From Prosthecobacter algae (lineage in GTDB: Bacteria; Verrucomicrobiota; Verrucomicrobiia; Verrucomicrobiales; Verrucomicrobiaceae), in contig NZ_BAABIA010000005.1 of NCBI RefSeq assembly GCF_039542385.1, positions 124,001-188,000 on the forward strand: DNA of 64,000 nt. The letters run 5' to 3'. Positions 1 through 9,653 of the stretch are shown piece after piece. Position 1 is the first letter of the stretch. Each line of letters starts with the position of its first letter. A program made the position numbers and the translations under genes. Below the pieces are notes generated by a model. That model ran no database searches and was not told the DNA's origin. It saw only the letters and a program-made list of their open reading frames with translations.

Positions 1-1124
<1,124 letters not shown>

Positions 1125-1179
1125 GAGGGACGGGAGAGGAAAAGGAGGTGCGTATCTTGACTTTCTGACGGCTGACCCC

Positions 1180-1213
1180 TTGACCCGCCTGACCATCAGG
1201 GGTCAGGGGTCAA
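1180..1213. other. Intercistronic hairpin between accB and accC
   Basis: TTGACCC (1180-1186) pairs with GGGTCAA (1207-1213), and CTGACC (1189-1194) with GGTCAG (1201-1206), leaving a two-base bulge and a six-base loop. There is no T-tract on the minus strand side, so it looks like an RNA-stability or attenuation hairpin rather than an intrinsic terminator. Function not shown. Confidence 0.5.
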
Positions 1214-1234
1214 GCATAGCGACGGTCAACTGTC

Positions 1235-1765
1235 CTAGGCTTTCAATTCGAAGAGGGGCTGGCCGTATTGGACCGGCTTGCCGTCTTCGACGAGGACGCG
1301 GGCGATGGTGCCACGTATCTCGGCCTTGATCTCATTCATGACCTTCATGGCCTCAATGATGCAAACGTTGGAGTTTTCATCCACGGAGTCACCAATGTTG
1401 GCAAAGGCTTTTTCGCCTGGGGCGGAGGAGCGGTAGAAGGTGCCGACCATCGGGCTGTTGATGGTAGGGCCCGCAGGCTCGGCGGCGACAGCGGCGGGCG
1501 CTGCTGCGGCAGTGGCCGCTGGAGCTGCTGCGACCGGTGCGGCGGAGGCCATGGCAACCGGGGCGGCGGCCGAGGCGACGGGGAGGTGCTTCAGCAGCTC
1601 TTTGGCCGCCTGGAAGTCAGATCCACGTCGCAGTTCGACCTTGGATCCTTGGTTTTCGAAATGAAAGTAACTGAGGTCGTTTTCGGCCATGAGGGCCACG
1701 ATCTGCTTGATCTGCTTCAGGTCCAAAGCTGTGGCCTCCTTCTCGTTAGATTTTGTGTCGTCCAT
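1235..1765 (-). CDS. accB: Acetyl-CoA carboxylase biotin carboxyl carrier protein
   Basis: 176 residues. Carries biotin between the carboxylase and transferase halves of acetyl-CoA carboxylase. The N-terminal ~60 residues resemble the BCCP dimerisation segment (LKQIKQIVALMAENDLSYF), then comes an Ala/Pro-rich flexible linker (about residues 65-95), then the lipoyl/biotinyl domain with the biotinylation motif EAMKVMN, whose Lys is modified, and SPMVGTFYRS ahead of it. Length and architecture are normal. It is followed on the same strand by accC and preceded by a pseudouridine synthase about 80 bases upstream. Confidence 0.95.
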   Translation of the reverse strand: MDDTKSNEKEATALDLKQIKQIVALMAENDLSYFHFENQGSKVELRRGSDFQAAKELLKHLPVASAAAPVAMASAAPVAAAPAATAAAAPAAVAAEPAGPTINSPMVGTFYRSSAPGEKAFANIGDSVDENSNVCIIEAMKVMNEIKAEIRGTIARVLVEDGKPVQYGQPLFELKA

Positions 1766-1843
1766 TAATGGGATGTGAGTGCGATTAGAGGTGTCGAGGT
1801 TAGCCCCTCTGACTGCCGTGGCAAGAATAAAGACAATCCCAGT

Positions 1844-3256
1844 TTAGGGACGGCCGCGAGGGCCTTTTTTTCCGGGGGCGCGTTTCACCGAGGCGCGCGG
1901 GGGCCTGCTGGGGGAGTCCCCACGGGTGGAACGTGGCTTTCCGGCACCGCCGCTGCTGCGGGGTTTGCGGTCGCCATCCGGGCGTTTCCCACGGGGACGA
2001 GGGGCCTCGTCATCACCAAAGGAGGAGCGTCCACGAGGGCCGCTGGAGCCACCACGAGGGCGGTCTTCACCATCAGAGAAACTCGGGCGAGCGGCGCCAG
2101 GGCGGTCTTTACCCCCAAAAGAAGGGCGGGCGCGGGGGGCACCGAAAGGACGATCTTCCCCTTCGGAGAAGCTTGGGCGGGGGCCACGGGGACGTTCTTC
2201 ACCGCCAAAAGATTTTTTGGGGCGCGGTGCACCGAAGGGGCGCTCTTCGCCATCCGAAGGAGCGGCCCGGGGGCTGCGGGGGCGATCTTCGCTGCCAAAG
2301 GATTTTTTTCCACGAGAACCACCACGGGGGCGCTCTTCACTGCCGAAAGTTTTTTTGCCACGCGGTCCGCCACGGGGACGGTCTTCGCCTTCAGAGGTCC
2401 TGGCACGGGGGGTGCGGGGGCGGTCTTCGCTGCCGAAGGATTTCTTGGCGCGTGGGCCACCGCGAGGTTTGGCCGGGGCGCGGCGCACGGGGCGGCCAGA
2501 TTCCTCATCGCCGACATCCGTAGCCGAGGCGGTTTTGGCGATCTTGGCCGGACGTCCGGTGACGCCGTCTTTGGAAAAGAAGCGCTCGACTTCGACTTCG
2601 GTGAGCTGTTTCCAGCCGCCTTTTTGAAGGCCTTTAAGCTCGAGCCAGCCGATGCGGGTGCGGGTGAGGCGCTCCACCTCAAAACCGAGCTGATAGAACA
2701 TGAGGCGGATCTGGCGCTTCAGGCCCTGTTTCAGGACGACATGGGCGCGATATTCGGTGATCATCCAGGCGCGTTCGCACTTGGCGTGGCCTTCTTCAGT
2801 GAGCATGCCCTTGACCAGCTTGGCCATGGTGGCCTGGTCCATGGGCTGATCCACGATGACCTCGTATTCCTTTTCAGCACCCATACTGGGGTGAATGAGG
2901 CGGTGGGAAAGCTCCCCACGATTGGTCATCAGTAGCAGGCCCTCGCTGTCTTTATCCAGACGGCCCACGTGGTGGAGGGTCTGAAACTGCTTGGGCAGGA
3001 GCGAGTAGATCGTCATGCGATCCCGCTCATCGCTACGGCTGCAAATGTAGCCGCGCGGCTTGTGCAGGGCGATCACCACACCGCTCTCAGCTTTGACGGG
3101 CTTGCCGTCCGCGATGATTCGATCCTCATCTGAGACCTGGGTGGCCAGGTCTTTGATCACATGTCCATTGATGGAGACGCGACCTTCTTGAATGAGTACT
3201 TCGCAGCCACGGCGGGAGCCGAGGCCGCACAGGCTGAGATAACGGTTAAGGCGCAC
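1844..3256 (-). CDS. RsuA/RluB-family rRNA pseudouridine synthase with long RG-rich tail
   Basis: 470 residues from a GTG start. Residues 1-60 form an S4-like RNA-binding domain (MRLNRYLSLCGLGSRR), residues ~65-230 the pseudouridine synthase domain with catalytic Asp in GRLDKDSEGLLLMTNRG. Family members (RluB, RsuA, RluE/F) convert uridine to pseudouridine in rRNA; RluB-type 23S modification is the likeliest role but the site cannot be read from sequence. Residues ~235-470 are a low-complexity Arg/Gly/Ser/Pro tail built from repeats like GSEDRPRGGPRGKKSFG, about 230 residues longer than a minimal family member. A similar RG-rich tail is found on the RhlE helicase at 43.6 kb. Confidence 0.9.
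   Translation of the reverse strand: MRLNRYLSLCGLGSRRGCEVLIQEGRVSINGHVIKDLATQVSDEDRIIADGKPVKAESGVVIALHKPRGYICSRSDERDRMTIYSLLPKQFQTLHHVGRLDKDSEGLLLMTNRGELSHRLIHPSMGAEKEYEVIVDQPMDQATMAKLVKGMLTEEGHAKCERAWMITEYRAHVVLKQGLKRQIRLMFYQLGFEVERLTRTRIGWLELKGLQKGGWKQLTEVEVERFFSKDGVTGRPAKIAKTASATDVGDEESGRPVRRAPAKPRGGPRAKKSFGSEDRPRTPRARTSEGEDRPRGGPRGKKTFGSEERPRGGSRGKKSFGSEDRPRSPRAAPSDGEERPFGAPRPKKSFGGEERPRGPRPSFSEGEDRPFGAPRARPSFGGKDRPGAARPSFSDGEDRPRGGSSGPRGRSSFGDDEAPRPRGKRPDGDRKPRSSGGAGKPRSTRGDSPSRPPRASVKRAPGKKGPRGRP
1890..2470. repeat. Degenerate tandem repeats encoding the RG-rich tail of the pseudouridine synthase
   Basis: The coding DNA of the tail is a run of imperfect units of roughly 40-60 bases containing variants of cgatcttc-gct/acc-gccaaa-gatttttt and 'cacgggggcg'. 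Such purine/pyrimidine-skewed repeats also leave long open frames on the opposite strand, which are shadows, not genes. Repeat-number variation between strains is expected (inference). Confidence 0.65.
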
Positions 3257-3288
3257 GGTGGGAGACTGCGGGGATTAACCCGCGCAAA

Positions 3289-3441
3289 CTATTCGGATTT
3301 GGTCTTGGGCAGACCGGTCGGGAGACGACCGTCTTTCCACTGACCACGGGCCTTCATGAGCTTGATGCGCTCGCCACGCTTAAGGACGCTGCGCTTGGTA
3401 CCAACGGAACCGGCGGTTTTGAGGCTGCGATGCTGAGACAT
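3289..3441 (-). CDS. Small basic protein (Chlamydiae/Verrucomicrobia type)
   Basis: 50 residues starting MSQHRSLKTAGSVGTKRSV and ending in GLPKTKSE; strongly Lys/Arg-rich. It matches what I recall of the 'small basic protein' family (TIGR04137) that is nearly restricted to Chlamydiae and Verrucomicrobia; function unknown, possibly ribosome- or RNA-associated. An upstream in-frame start would give 72 residues, but the extra 22 have no conserved character; the ATG at 3441 is chosen. It precedes the pseudouridine synthase on the same strand by 32 bases, consistent with an RNA-related context. It supports a verrucomicrobial origin for the window. Confidence 0.85.
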   Translation of the reverse strand: MSQHRSLKTAGSVGTKRSVLKRGERIKLMKARGQWKDGRLPTGLPKTKSE

Positions 3442-3686
3442 GGTAAGAAAAGAAGGTTCGGGGTTGAAAAAGGGTGGCGAGAATAGGCGACTCTGCGGCT
3501 TGCGCAACTTGTTTGTTCATGGGGAGCCCTCTGGCCAGGGAGGACAAAGGGGCCGGACCCCTGGTTTCTGCCCAAGGGGGTGATGTAAAGACACGGCCAT
3601 TTTTTGCCTGGTAATGGAGGTCGGACGAACTTCCCTCCTTGACCGTTGACCCCTTGACAGCCAAGCCTGGGCCGCCTGATTGAGCC

Positions 3687-6191
3687 ATGTCCGACGCCAG
3701 CGCCACCCCCATGATGAAGCAGTATCTCGCCATCCGGCGGGAGCTTCCGGAGGATGTGCTGCTGTTTTTCCGCCTGGGGGATTTCTACGAGCTTTTTTTT
3801 GAGGATGCCAAGACGGCGGCCCCCCTGCTGAATGTCTCCCTGACCAAGCGCAATGGCGTGCCGATGTGCGGGGTGCCCCACCACGCCTCCCAGGGCTACA
3901 TTGCGAAGCTGATCAGGGCGGGCAAGCGGGTGGCCATCGCAGAACAGACGACGGACCCAGTGCCTGGAAAGATCGTGGAGCGGGCGGTTTCGCAGATCCT
4001 CAGCGCGGGGACGATCAATGACCTCAACCTTCTGGAATCGAACCGGTCGAACTACCTGGCGGCGGTCTTTCGCACGGCAAAAAAGCTGGGCCTGGCCTAT
4101 GTGGACCTCACCACGGGGGAATTTGAGGTGGCGGAATTTAAGGAAGCGGTGGACCTAGTGGATGAGCTGGAGCGCATCCAGGCCAGTGAGCTGCTGCACA
4201 GTGAGGAGCAGCGGGATTTGATCGAGTCTCTCGGCAGCCCCGCCTGCGCCCTGGCCGTGGAGGGGTACCTTTTCTTGGAAGATCAGGCGGACCACGCGCT
4301 GACGCAGCATTTTAAGGTGAAGTCTCTGGATGGTTTCGGCTGCCAGGGCCTGACGGCAGCGCTGTGTGCGGCCGGCTGCATCCTGCAGTATCTGCAATTT
4401 CAATTGCGGCGAAATGTGGACCACATCCAGCGTCTGCGTGTGGCCCAGACGAGTGATTTTGTGCTCATTGATGCGGCGAGCCAGAGCCACCTGGAACTGG
4501 TGACGGCACGCGGTGGCGCCCAACATACTTTGCTGAGTGCGCTGGACCGCACCTGCACGCCCATGGGGGGGCGCAAGCTGCGCCACTGGGTGCTGCACCC
4601 GCTGCGGGATCTGGAGCAACTGACGCAGCGGCAGGACATGGTGGCCACGCTGCTGGCAGAATCCCTTTTGTTAGGCCAGTTGCGCACACTACTCAAAGAG
4701 GTGCGGGATCTGGAGCGCACCAGCAGCCGCCTCAGCCAGGGAAGCGGCAATGGGCGCGATCTGCTGGCCATGGCCGCCTCTTTGGAAGTGGTGCCTTCGC
4801 TGAAAATGGCGATGGAGCAGGCGCGCAGTGCGGACTTTGCCCGGCTGCTGGTGAACCTTCATGACCTCTCTGCCCTGGCCACCCAGATCCAGCAGGCGCT
4901 GGTGGAAGAGCCGCCCATGCAAATCAAGGAAGGGGGCGTCTTCCGCCCGGGTTACCTGCCGGAGCTGGATGAGCTGCGCGATGCTTCCACGTTAGGCCGC
5001 CAGTGGATCGCCGATTTACAAAATCGCGAGATCGAACGCACGGGCATCAAGAGCCTGAAGATCAAGTATAACGCCGTGTTTGGTTATTTCATCGAGATCA
5101 CCAAAGCGAACGTAGGCAGCGTGCCGGCCGACTACCATCGCAAGCAGACCACGGTGAATGGCGAGCGCTACATCACGGATGAGCTCAAGCGCATGGAGGA
5201 TAAAATCCTGGGCGCTGAGGAACGCAGCAAGGTATTAGAGTATGAGGAATTCATCGGCCTGCGCAGCCGGGTGCTCACACATCTGGCAGAGATTCAGGAA
5301 ACAGCGGCCGTGCTGGCGGTACTGGATGCGCTTTGCTCCCTGGCGGAGACGGCACGGTTGTTCAACTACACGCGCCCCGTCCTCAATGACACGCGGCATC
5401 TTTTCATCCGCGATGGCCGCCACCCGGTGCTGGATCAGAACCTGACCAGTGGCGAACGTTTTGTGCCCAATGACGTGACGCTGGAGCCTGAGGAAAGCCG
5501 CCTCATCCTCATCACCGGGCCGAACATGGCGGGCAAAAGCACCTACCTGCGGCAGACGGCGCTGCTCACCCTCATGGCGCAGATCGGCAGTTACTTACCC
5601 GCCACCAGCGCGGAGATCGGTCTGGTGGACCGCATCTTTACCCGCATCGGTGCCAGCGACGACCTGGCCCGTGGCCAATCCACCTTCATGGTGGAGATGA
5701 ATGAGACGGCGCTGATCCTGAACAACGCCACGGAGCGCAGCCTCGTCATCCTGGATGAGATCGGCCGCGGCACCAGCACCTTTGATGGACTGAGCATTGC
5801 CTGGAGCGTGGCCGAGCACCTGCACGACCACATTGGCGCGCGCGCTTTGTTTGCCACCCACTACCACGAGATCACGGCCCTGGCCCAAAGCCGTAGCGCG
5901 GTGAAGAACTACAACGTGGCCGTGAAGGAATGGAACCAGCAGATCATCTTCCTGCGCAAGATCCTGCCCGGTTGCGCGGAGAAAAGCTACGGCATCCAGG
6001 TGGCCCGCCTCGCCGGCCTGCCAGAGAACGTCATTGAGCGGGCTAAAGAAGTGCTGGCGCAGTTGGAAGCCGGGCATCAACCGGCGGAGAGCGTGACGCA
6101 TGTGCCGATACCGACGAGTGTGCCCGCCAAAGTTAAGAAGACTCGCCTAACGAATGATGCGGATGCAGGGCAGATGGTGTTGTTTGGGTGA
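3687..6191 (+). CDS. mutS: DNA mismatch repair ATPase MutS
   Basis: 834 residues, normal MutS1 length. Recognises mismatches and recruits MutL using ATP. N-terminal mismatch-binding domain has the GDFYELF motif with the base-stacking Phe and the nearby Glu; the C-terminal ATPase has Walker A GPNMAGKST, Walker B ILDEIGRGTS and a conserved ATHYHEI. ATG at 3687 gives the usual N-terminus close to MMKQYLAIR. The C-terminal ~35 residues after the ATPase are short and variable. It stands alone, between the small basic protein (divergent) and a HEAT-like gene; no mutL is seen nearby. Confidence 0.98.
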   Translation: MSDASATPMMKQYLAIRRELPEDVLLFFRLGDFYELFFEDAKTAAPLLNVSLTKRNGVPMCGVPHHASQGYIAKLIRAGKRVAIAEQTTDPVPGKIVERAVSQILSAGTINDLNLLESNRSNYLAAVFRTAKKLGLAYVDLTTGEFEVAEFKEAVDLVDELERIQASELLHSEEQRDLIESLGSPACALAVEGYLFLEDQADHALTQHFKVKSLDGFGCQGLTAALCAAGCILQYLQFQLRRNVDHIQRLRVAQTSDFVLIDAASQSHLELVTARGGAQHTLLSALDRTCTPMGGRKLRHWVLHPLRDLEQLTQRQDMVATLLAESLLLGQLRTLLKEVRDLERTSSRLSQGSGNGRDLLAMAASLEVVPSLKMAMEQARSADFARLLVNLHDLSALATQIQQALVEEPPMQIKEGGVFRPGYLPELDELRDASTLGRQWIADLQNREIERTGIKSLKIKYNAVFGYFIEITKANVGSVPADYHRKQTTVNGERYITDELKRMEDKILGAEERSKVLEYEEFIGLRSRVLTHLAEIQETAAVLAVLDALCSLAETARLFNYTRPVLNDTRHLFIRDGRHPVLDQNLTSGERFVPNDVTLEPEESRLILITGPNMAGKSTYLRQTALLTLMAQIGSYLPATSAEIGLVDRIFTRIGASDDLARGQSTFMVEMNETALILNNATERSLVILDEIGRGTSTFDGLSIAWSVAEHLHDHIGARALFATHYHEITALAQSRSAVKNYNVAVKEWNQQIIFLRKILPGCAEKSYGIQVARLAGLPENVIERAKEVLAQLEAGHQPAESVTHVPIPTSVPAKVKKTRLTNDADAGQMVLFG

Positions 6192-6298
6192 TTCGGAGAG
6201 TTCTCTATTTGCCCGAGTTCTTGAGATGAACTGATTTTTCGCAAAGGTCACAAGGCATCTTTCATTGACGGATTACGACACCTCGGAAGGGTTGCTGC

Positions 6299-7903
6299 GT
6301 GTTTCCCAAGCCTGATTCGGCCTTACTGTTCCTACTGAACGAACTGACGTCCCGTGGGCCTCGGAAAGGCTTGTTCCAATGGAGTGATCCACTACCAGCC
6401 ATATTGGAAAAAATCCACGCCACAAACAACATTGCAGCCTTGCCGTACTTGTTGCCCTTCATTCACCACCCCAGCGAAAAAAATCGTGATTTCGCAGAAC
6501 GGATAGTCGCTCAATTGCTTCCTCAACTGGACGCCAGTCAAATTACCGCCTTGGAAAGCTTGATTCGTGAAAGCTGGTCCACATTTAATCATGACGGCCA
6601 TAAGTTTCTCGCCTTATCGACCGAAGGTTGGAAACTAAGCACCTTAGCAGCAAGCGGATGGAGACGTGAAAAAGCCGTGGCAAAACTTGCCAGTTCCAAA
6701 GATTCCGAGGCGCTCCCATACGTTCTTTTGCGGCTCAACGACTGGGTGCCCCAAGTTCAGGCAGCGGCTCATCAGTGGTTTTCATCATGCTCTGATTTTA
6801 TTGATATCAGGCAGATCATTCAGTGTGCCCCCATCTTGGCAGCACTCACCGAACGAGGACGCGGACAGTCATCGCCATGGGTCCAAACTTTGATTGAGCG
6901 GTTGGCTGCACCGGAAATTTCTCCACTGCTTTTGAGTGCCTTGCCGTCTTCAGGCACTCGATCCCGCCAATTGATTTTCTCTCAGCTTGCAAAAGGCGGT
7001 TCATTAAAAAATTCAGAGCTTCAACAAGCTTTGCTCACACATGCAGATCCCATGCTTGGGGTGCTTTTACTGAAGCATCTTCACACGAAAGATTCTGAAC
7101 TACCTGACCATCTTCTGCTACGCGCGATCACGTCTAGACGCTCGCTGTTGCGGCGGTATGCATGGCATCGATTTTCGGAAAGGCAATTAAGCCAAGCTAC
7201 AGAACTTCTCACAAAGGCCCTGTTCGATCCCACTTCAAGCATGCGCACATTCGCGCAGTATTATTTGTCGAAAGACATTTCATCTGAAGAGCTGCAGAGT
7301 CGTTATGCGGAGGCACTGAAGATTTTGTCCAGTTCCAATCAGATGATTGCGATCTCCATTCTGGGTTTTCATGAATCCAAGGGTCAATGGCTTACCGACG
7401 ATTACCTGCCTTGGCTAAATCATTCAAGTGTTCGTGTCAGAGCATCTGCACTACGCTGCTTCGCAACGGCTCACTTTGATCAGTCATTGCCATGGCTGAA
7501 AAAAGAAATGCTGAACGTCAGCAGTCCAACTTTAGGCAAATTAGCGACGGCCTTGCTTCAACGCAGACCTTACGCCTTAACGATGGATATCATTACCTCA
7601 ATGCTTAGCAGCGAAGAATCTGACGTCGTGCGCCTCCGTGCATTCCAACTACTTTGTAAAAGAGGAAAATGGGAGCAGCTCCCTTGTCTCTTGCAGCTCA
7701 CACGAGACTCTAGCGAATCACTACGGCACAAAGCTGTTTCACGGCTATCGGTGTGGCTCAAGGACTACAACCGTTCTCAAATACAACCCACTCCAAAGCA
7801 GATTCAGCAAGCTGTTACAGAGCTGTGCAAATCGAAGCCTGTCATGAGTCTAGCATTGCATCTGGAGTTTCACAGCTTGCTAAGCAGCCTCCTCCCTAGA
7901 TAG
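6299..7903 (+). CDS. HEAT-repeat-like protein of unknown function
   Basis: 534 residues from a GTG at 6299, preceded by GGAAGGG at good spacing (6284-6290). No enzymatic motif was recognised. Much of the sequence is alpha-helical with degenerate HEAT/ARM-type helical pairs, for example around VRVRASALRCFA and VVRLRAFQLLCKRG, suggesting a protein-binding solenoid. No signal peptide or membrane segment. The DNA is visibly AT-richer than mutS upstream and the genes downstream, and codon choice is less GC-biased, which hints at horizontal acquisition. The stop codon sits in the loop of a hairpin that contains the ribosome-binding site of a 50-codon ORF downstream. Role unknown; with the neighbouring PcfJ-like gene it forms an accessory patch. 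Confidence 0.75.
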   Translation: MFPKPDSALLFLLNELTSRGPRKGLFQWSDPLPAILEKIHATNNIAALPYLLPFIHHPSEKNRDFAERIVAQLLPQLDASQITALESLIRESWSTFNHDGHKFLALSTEGWKLSTLAASGWRREKAVAKLASSKDSEALPYVLLRLNDWVPQVQAAAHQWFSSCSDFIDIRQIIQCAPILAALTERGRGQSSPWVQTLIERLAAPEISPLLLSALPSSGTRSRQLIFSQLAKGGSLKNSELQQALLTHADPMLGVLLLKHLHTKDSELPDHLLLRAITSRRSLLRRYAWHRFSERQLSQATELLTKALFDPTSSMRTFAQYYLSKDISSEELQSRYAEALKILSSSNQMIAISILGFHESKGQWLTDDYLPWLNHSSVRVRASALRCFATAHFDQSLPWLKKEMLNVSSPTLGKLATALLQRRPYALTMDIITSMLSSEESDVVRLRAFQLLCKRGKWEQLPCLLQLTRDSSESLRHKAVSRLSVWLKDYNRSQIQPTPKQIQQAVTELCKSKPVMSLALHLEFHSLLSSLLPR

Positions 7904-7916
7904 AGGTAGAGGAGGC
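7887..7916 (+). promoter_or_regulatory. Hairpin enclosing a stop codon and a Shine-Dalgarno sequence
   Basis: GCCTCCTC (7887-7894) pairs perfectly with GAGGAGGC (7909-7916). The TAG stop of the HEAT-like gene (7901-7903) is in the 14-base loop, and AGGAGG (7910-7915) of the right arm is nine bases before the ATG at 7925. Ribosomes finishing the upstream gene would melt the stem and expose the site, so translational coupling is plausible. Only four Ts follow, so a terminator is less likely. Confidence 0.5.
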
Positions 7917-7924
7917 ACTTTTCG

Positions 7925-8077
7925 ATGGCTTACCAAGAAAAAGGAACTGGAAGCTGGCTTGATTCTCCCTCTTTTGAGCCAGTAGATCCAGATAGCTTTA
8001 TCTTTGCGAGGCCGCAACGAGTGCACCTGCAAAAAAACAGCCACGTCGTTGTTGGCAAGTGTCGTGTCATCGGTTAG
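7925..8077 (+). CDS. Possible 50-residue protein translationally coupled to the HEAT-like gene
   Basis: ATG at 7925 to TAG at 8075-8077; protein begins MAYQEKGTGSWLDS and ends KCRVIG. It has a strong AGGAGG nine bases upstream. No domain, signal peptide or membrane segment recognised. Its composition matches the AT-richer gene upstream. Support is the ribosome-binding site and its placement 21 bases after the HEAT-like stop; with only 50 codons chance cannot be excluded. The following 8078-8212 holds small hairpins (8115-8130, CCTCTG/CAGAGG; 8163-8174, a 12-base palindrome) and no gene I can support. Confidence 0.4.
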   Translation: MAYQEKGTGSWLDSPSFEPVDPDSFIFARPQRVHLQKNSHVVVGKCRVIG

Positions 8078-8212
8078 GCTTCAGCCATCATGATTCTATT
8101 CTCATTTGCTTGATCCTCTGAACGCAGAGGTCCTGGCCACGAAGCTGGGAAGTTAAACTCCTGCGCCTAGGCGCGACGGGAGGATCAAGACCCATTTTTG
8201 CATTAGAAAATC

Positions 8213-9205
8213 ATGAATACCCATCATGGGCAGGCTTCGGCGTGCCCTCAAGGGCCGACCTTGTCGGCCATCCTCGCGGGGCGTGCCTGGAAGGCGCGCA
8301 CGCTGCGTAACAATTGCCTGCGCCAGCATGCTCATGCCCTGGCGCGATGTTTCAGGAGGCAGGATCTGCGTGCCCTGAAACAAACCTGCATCCGTCTGGT
8401 GACGATTTTAGAAACACGTAGCCGCGTGTTCCACGAAATCCATCCCACGGAGCTTGCCCTGGTGCCTGCTCTCACGCGATTAAGTGCCTATGAAGACCGC
8501 TGGTTACAAGCTCCTGAGGACTGGCAACCCCGTCCACAAGACGATGCTGCCTCTCAGTGGGCGGACTTCCTGCGGCATCTGCTGGCCCGGTACCCGGTGC
8601 CGCGCTTTATGGATGCGGCGTGGCTCGTGAAAGGACCTTTGGAGCACTTCGAACGCGACTGCTGGTGCGCACTGGGTTTCGGCCAGAGCCTGCGCAAGGT
8701 GCCTGGATTTCCAGCCAGCGTGTCGAACCGAGTTTTACACTTAACGTTAGGCCGTCAGGAGAGCGCGTCTCTTCCTTTGGCCATCTGGGAGACTCAGATG
8801 GATCTCCTCCAGGCAACCTCGGCACTGCGGAGGGCGGTTTTGGCCAGCGGGGTCACCCAAGAGCTTTACCGCCATGGCGTCTATACGCGACTGCTGGAAA
8901 AATTCGCCGCTGGGCCAGAGGAGGCGGCCAGCCACTGGACCGTGGTCACGCAAGCCCTGGCGGTGGCTGACATGGAGGGACGCGCGGGTCAGGTGGAGGC
9001 TTTGTTAAAACTGCCGTTGAGCAGGCTCATCCACCACAGCATCCGGTGGGTGACGCGACTGCTGAAGGAGAACGGCCATTTGCTGACGGAGAAGCAGGTG
9101 CAGCAGGCGGTGGCCAAGGCAGAACTGTCCCGGCTGGCCGCCTCCCGCTGGTCTCCCCTCCTGGCAACCAACCTGTGCAGAAAACTGCCAAGCATGGGCC
9201 CGTGA
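8213..9205 (+). CDS. PcfJ-like protein, N-terminal part (frameshifted gene)
   Basis: 330 residues from ATG 8213. Arg-rich helical N-terminal region of the kind that precedes a PcfJ domain (PcfJ was named from a conjugative plasmid; chromosomal homologues have unknown function). It ends in SRLAASRWSPLL and then RKLPSMGP followed by TGA. Directly after, in the next frame, the DNA reads HGPVSPWQMEELCSVPELK and continues into the PcfJ core. Inserting one C near 9193 would join both frames as RKLPSHGPVSPW. So this is one gene split by a one-base deletion, or a sequencing error. No clear ribosome-binding site is near the ATG; GGGAGG lies about 30 bases upstream. Confidence 0.6.
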   Translation: MNTHHGQASACPQGPTLSAILAGRAWKARTLRNNCLRQHAHALARCFRRQDLRALKQTCIRLVTILETRSRVFHEIHPTELALVPALTRLSAYEDRWLQAPEDWQPRPQDDAASQWADFLRHLLARYPVPRFMDAAWLVKGPLEHFERDCWCALGFGQSLRKVPGFPASVSNRVLHLTLGRQESASLPLAIWETQMDLLQATSALRRAVLASGVTQELYRHGVYTRLLEKFAAGPEEAASHWTVVTQALAVADMEGRAGQVEALLKLPLSRLIHHSIRWVTRLLKENGHLLTEKQVQQAVAKAELSRLAASRWSPLLATNLCRKLPSMGP

Positions 9206-9216
9206 GCCCGTGGCAA

Positions 9217-9504
9217 ATGGAGGAACTCTGCTCCGTCCCTGAACTGAAGGCGGAGGGTAAGGTGATGAACCACTGCGTGGCGGGCTATGCCCACCGCTGC
9301 AAGCAGGGGCACTCCGCCATCTTCAGTCTGCGCCGCTATGAAACCCATGCCGATGGGCAGACGGATCTGAAATCTTATGCCACCCTGGAAGTGCGAGTAC
9401 TCAGCCGCAAGATCGTGCAAATCCAAGCCTACCATAACCGACCCGTGAACGGCGTGGTGATGTCCATGATCCGGCAATGGGCAACAGCGCATCAGCTGAT
9501 GTAG
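9217..9504 (+). CDS. PcfJ-like protein, C-terminal domain (out of frame with 8213-9205)
   Basis: 95 residues from ATG 9217, the open frame itself reaching back to a GTG at 9046. It has the PcfJ hallmark MNHCVAGYAHRC with the Cys/Gly motif, followed by IFSLRRYE, a TLEVR strand and IVQIQAYHNRP. As a stand-alone protein it would lack the family's N-terminal half, which is in the preceding frame, so I read both as one disrupted gene. The 150 bases after it, up to 9653, hold no feature I can support. Confidence 0.6.
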   Translation: MEELCSVPELKAEGKVMNHCVAGYAHRCKQGHSAIFSLRRYETHADGQTDLKSYATLEVRVLSRKIVQIQAYHNRPVNGVVMSMIRQWATAHQLM

Positions 9505-9653
9505 GACGCTGTGCTGAAAGTCTTTGTCAGATGGCCTTGATCATCCTAATTCGACACAGCACTTCCTCCCTGTAGAGCGTTGTTAGAAGCTCCAGAAGGA
9601 GAAAATACGTCGTTGGAATGCTGAGGGTGTCAGCTCCATGATCTTCCCTCTCC

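Noticed and set aside
1775-2935. 386-codon plus-strand ORF over the RG-rich tail
   Set aside because: It is antisense to the clearly coding pseudouridine synthase, and its low-complexity sequence comes from the repeats.
1150-3670. Similarity of GACCCCTTGAC at ~1175 and ~3650 as a dispersed repeat
   Set aside because: The shared stretch is too short and the flanks do not match; only the first forms a good hairpin.
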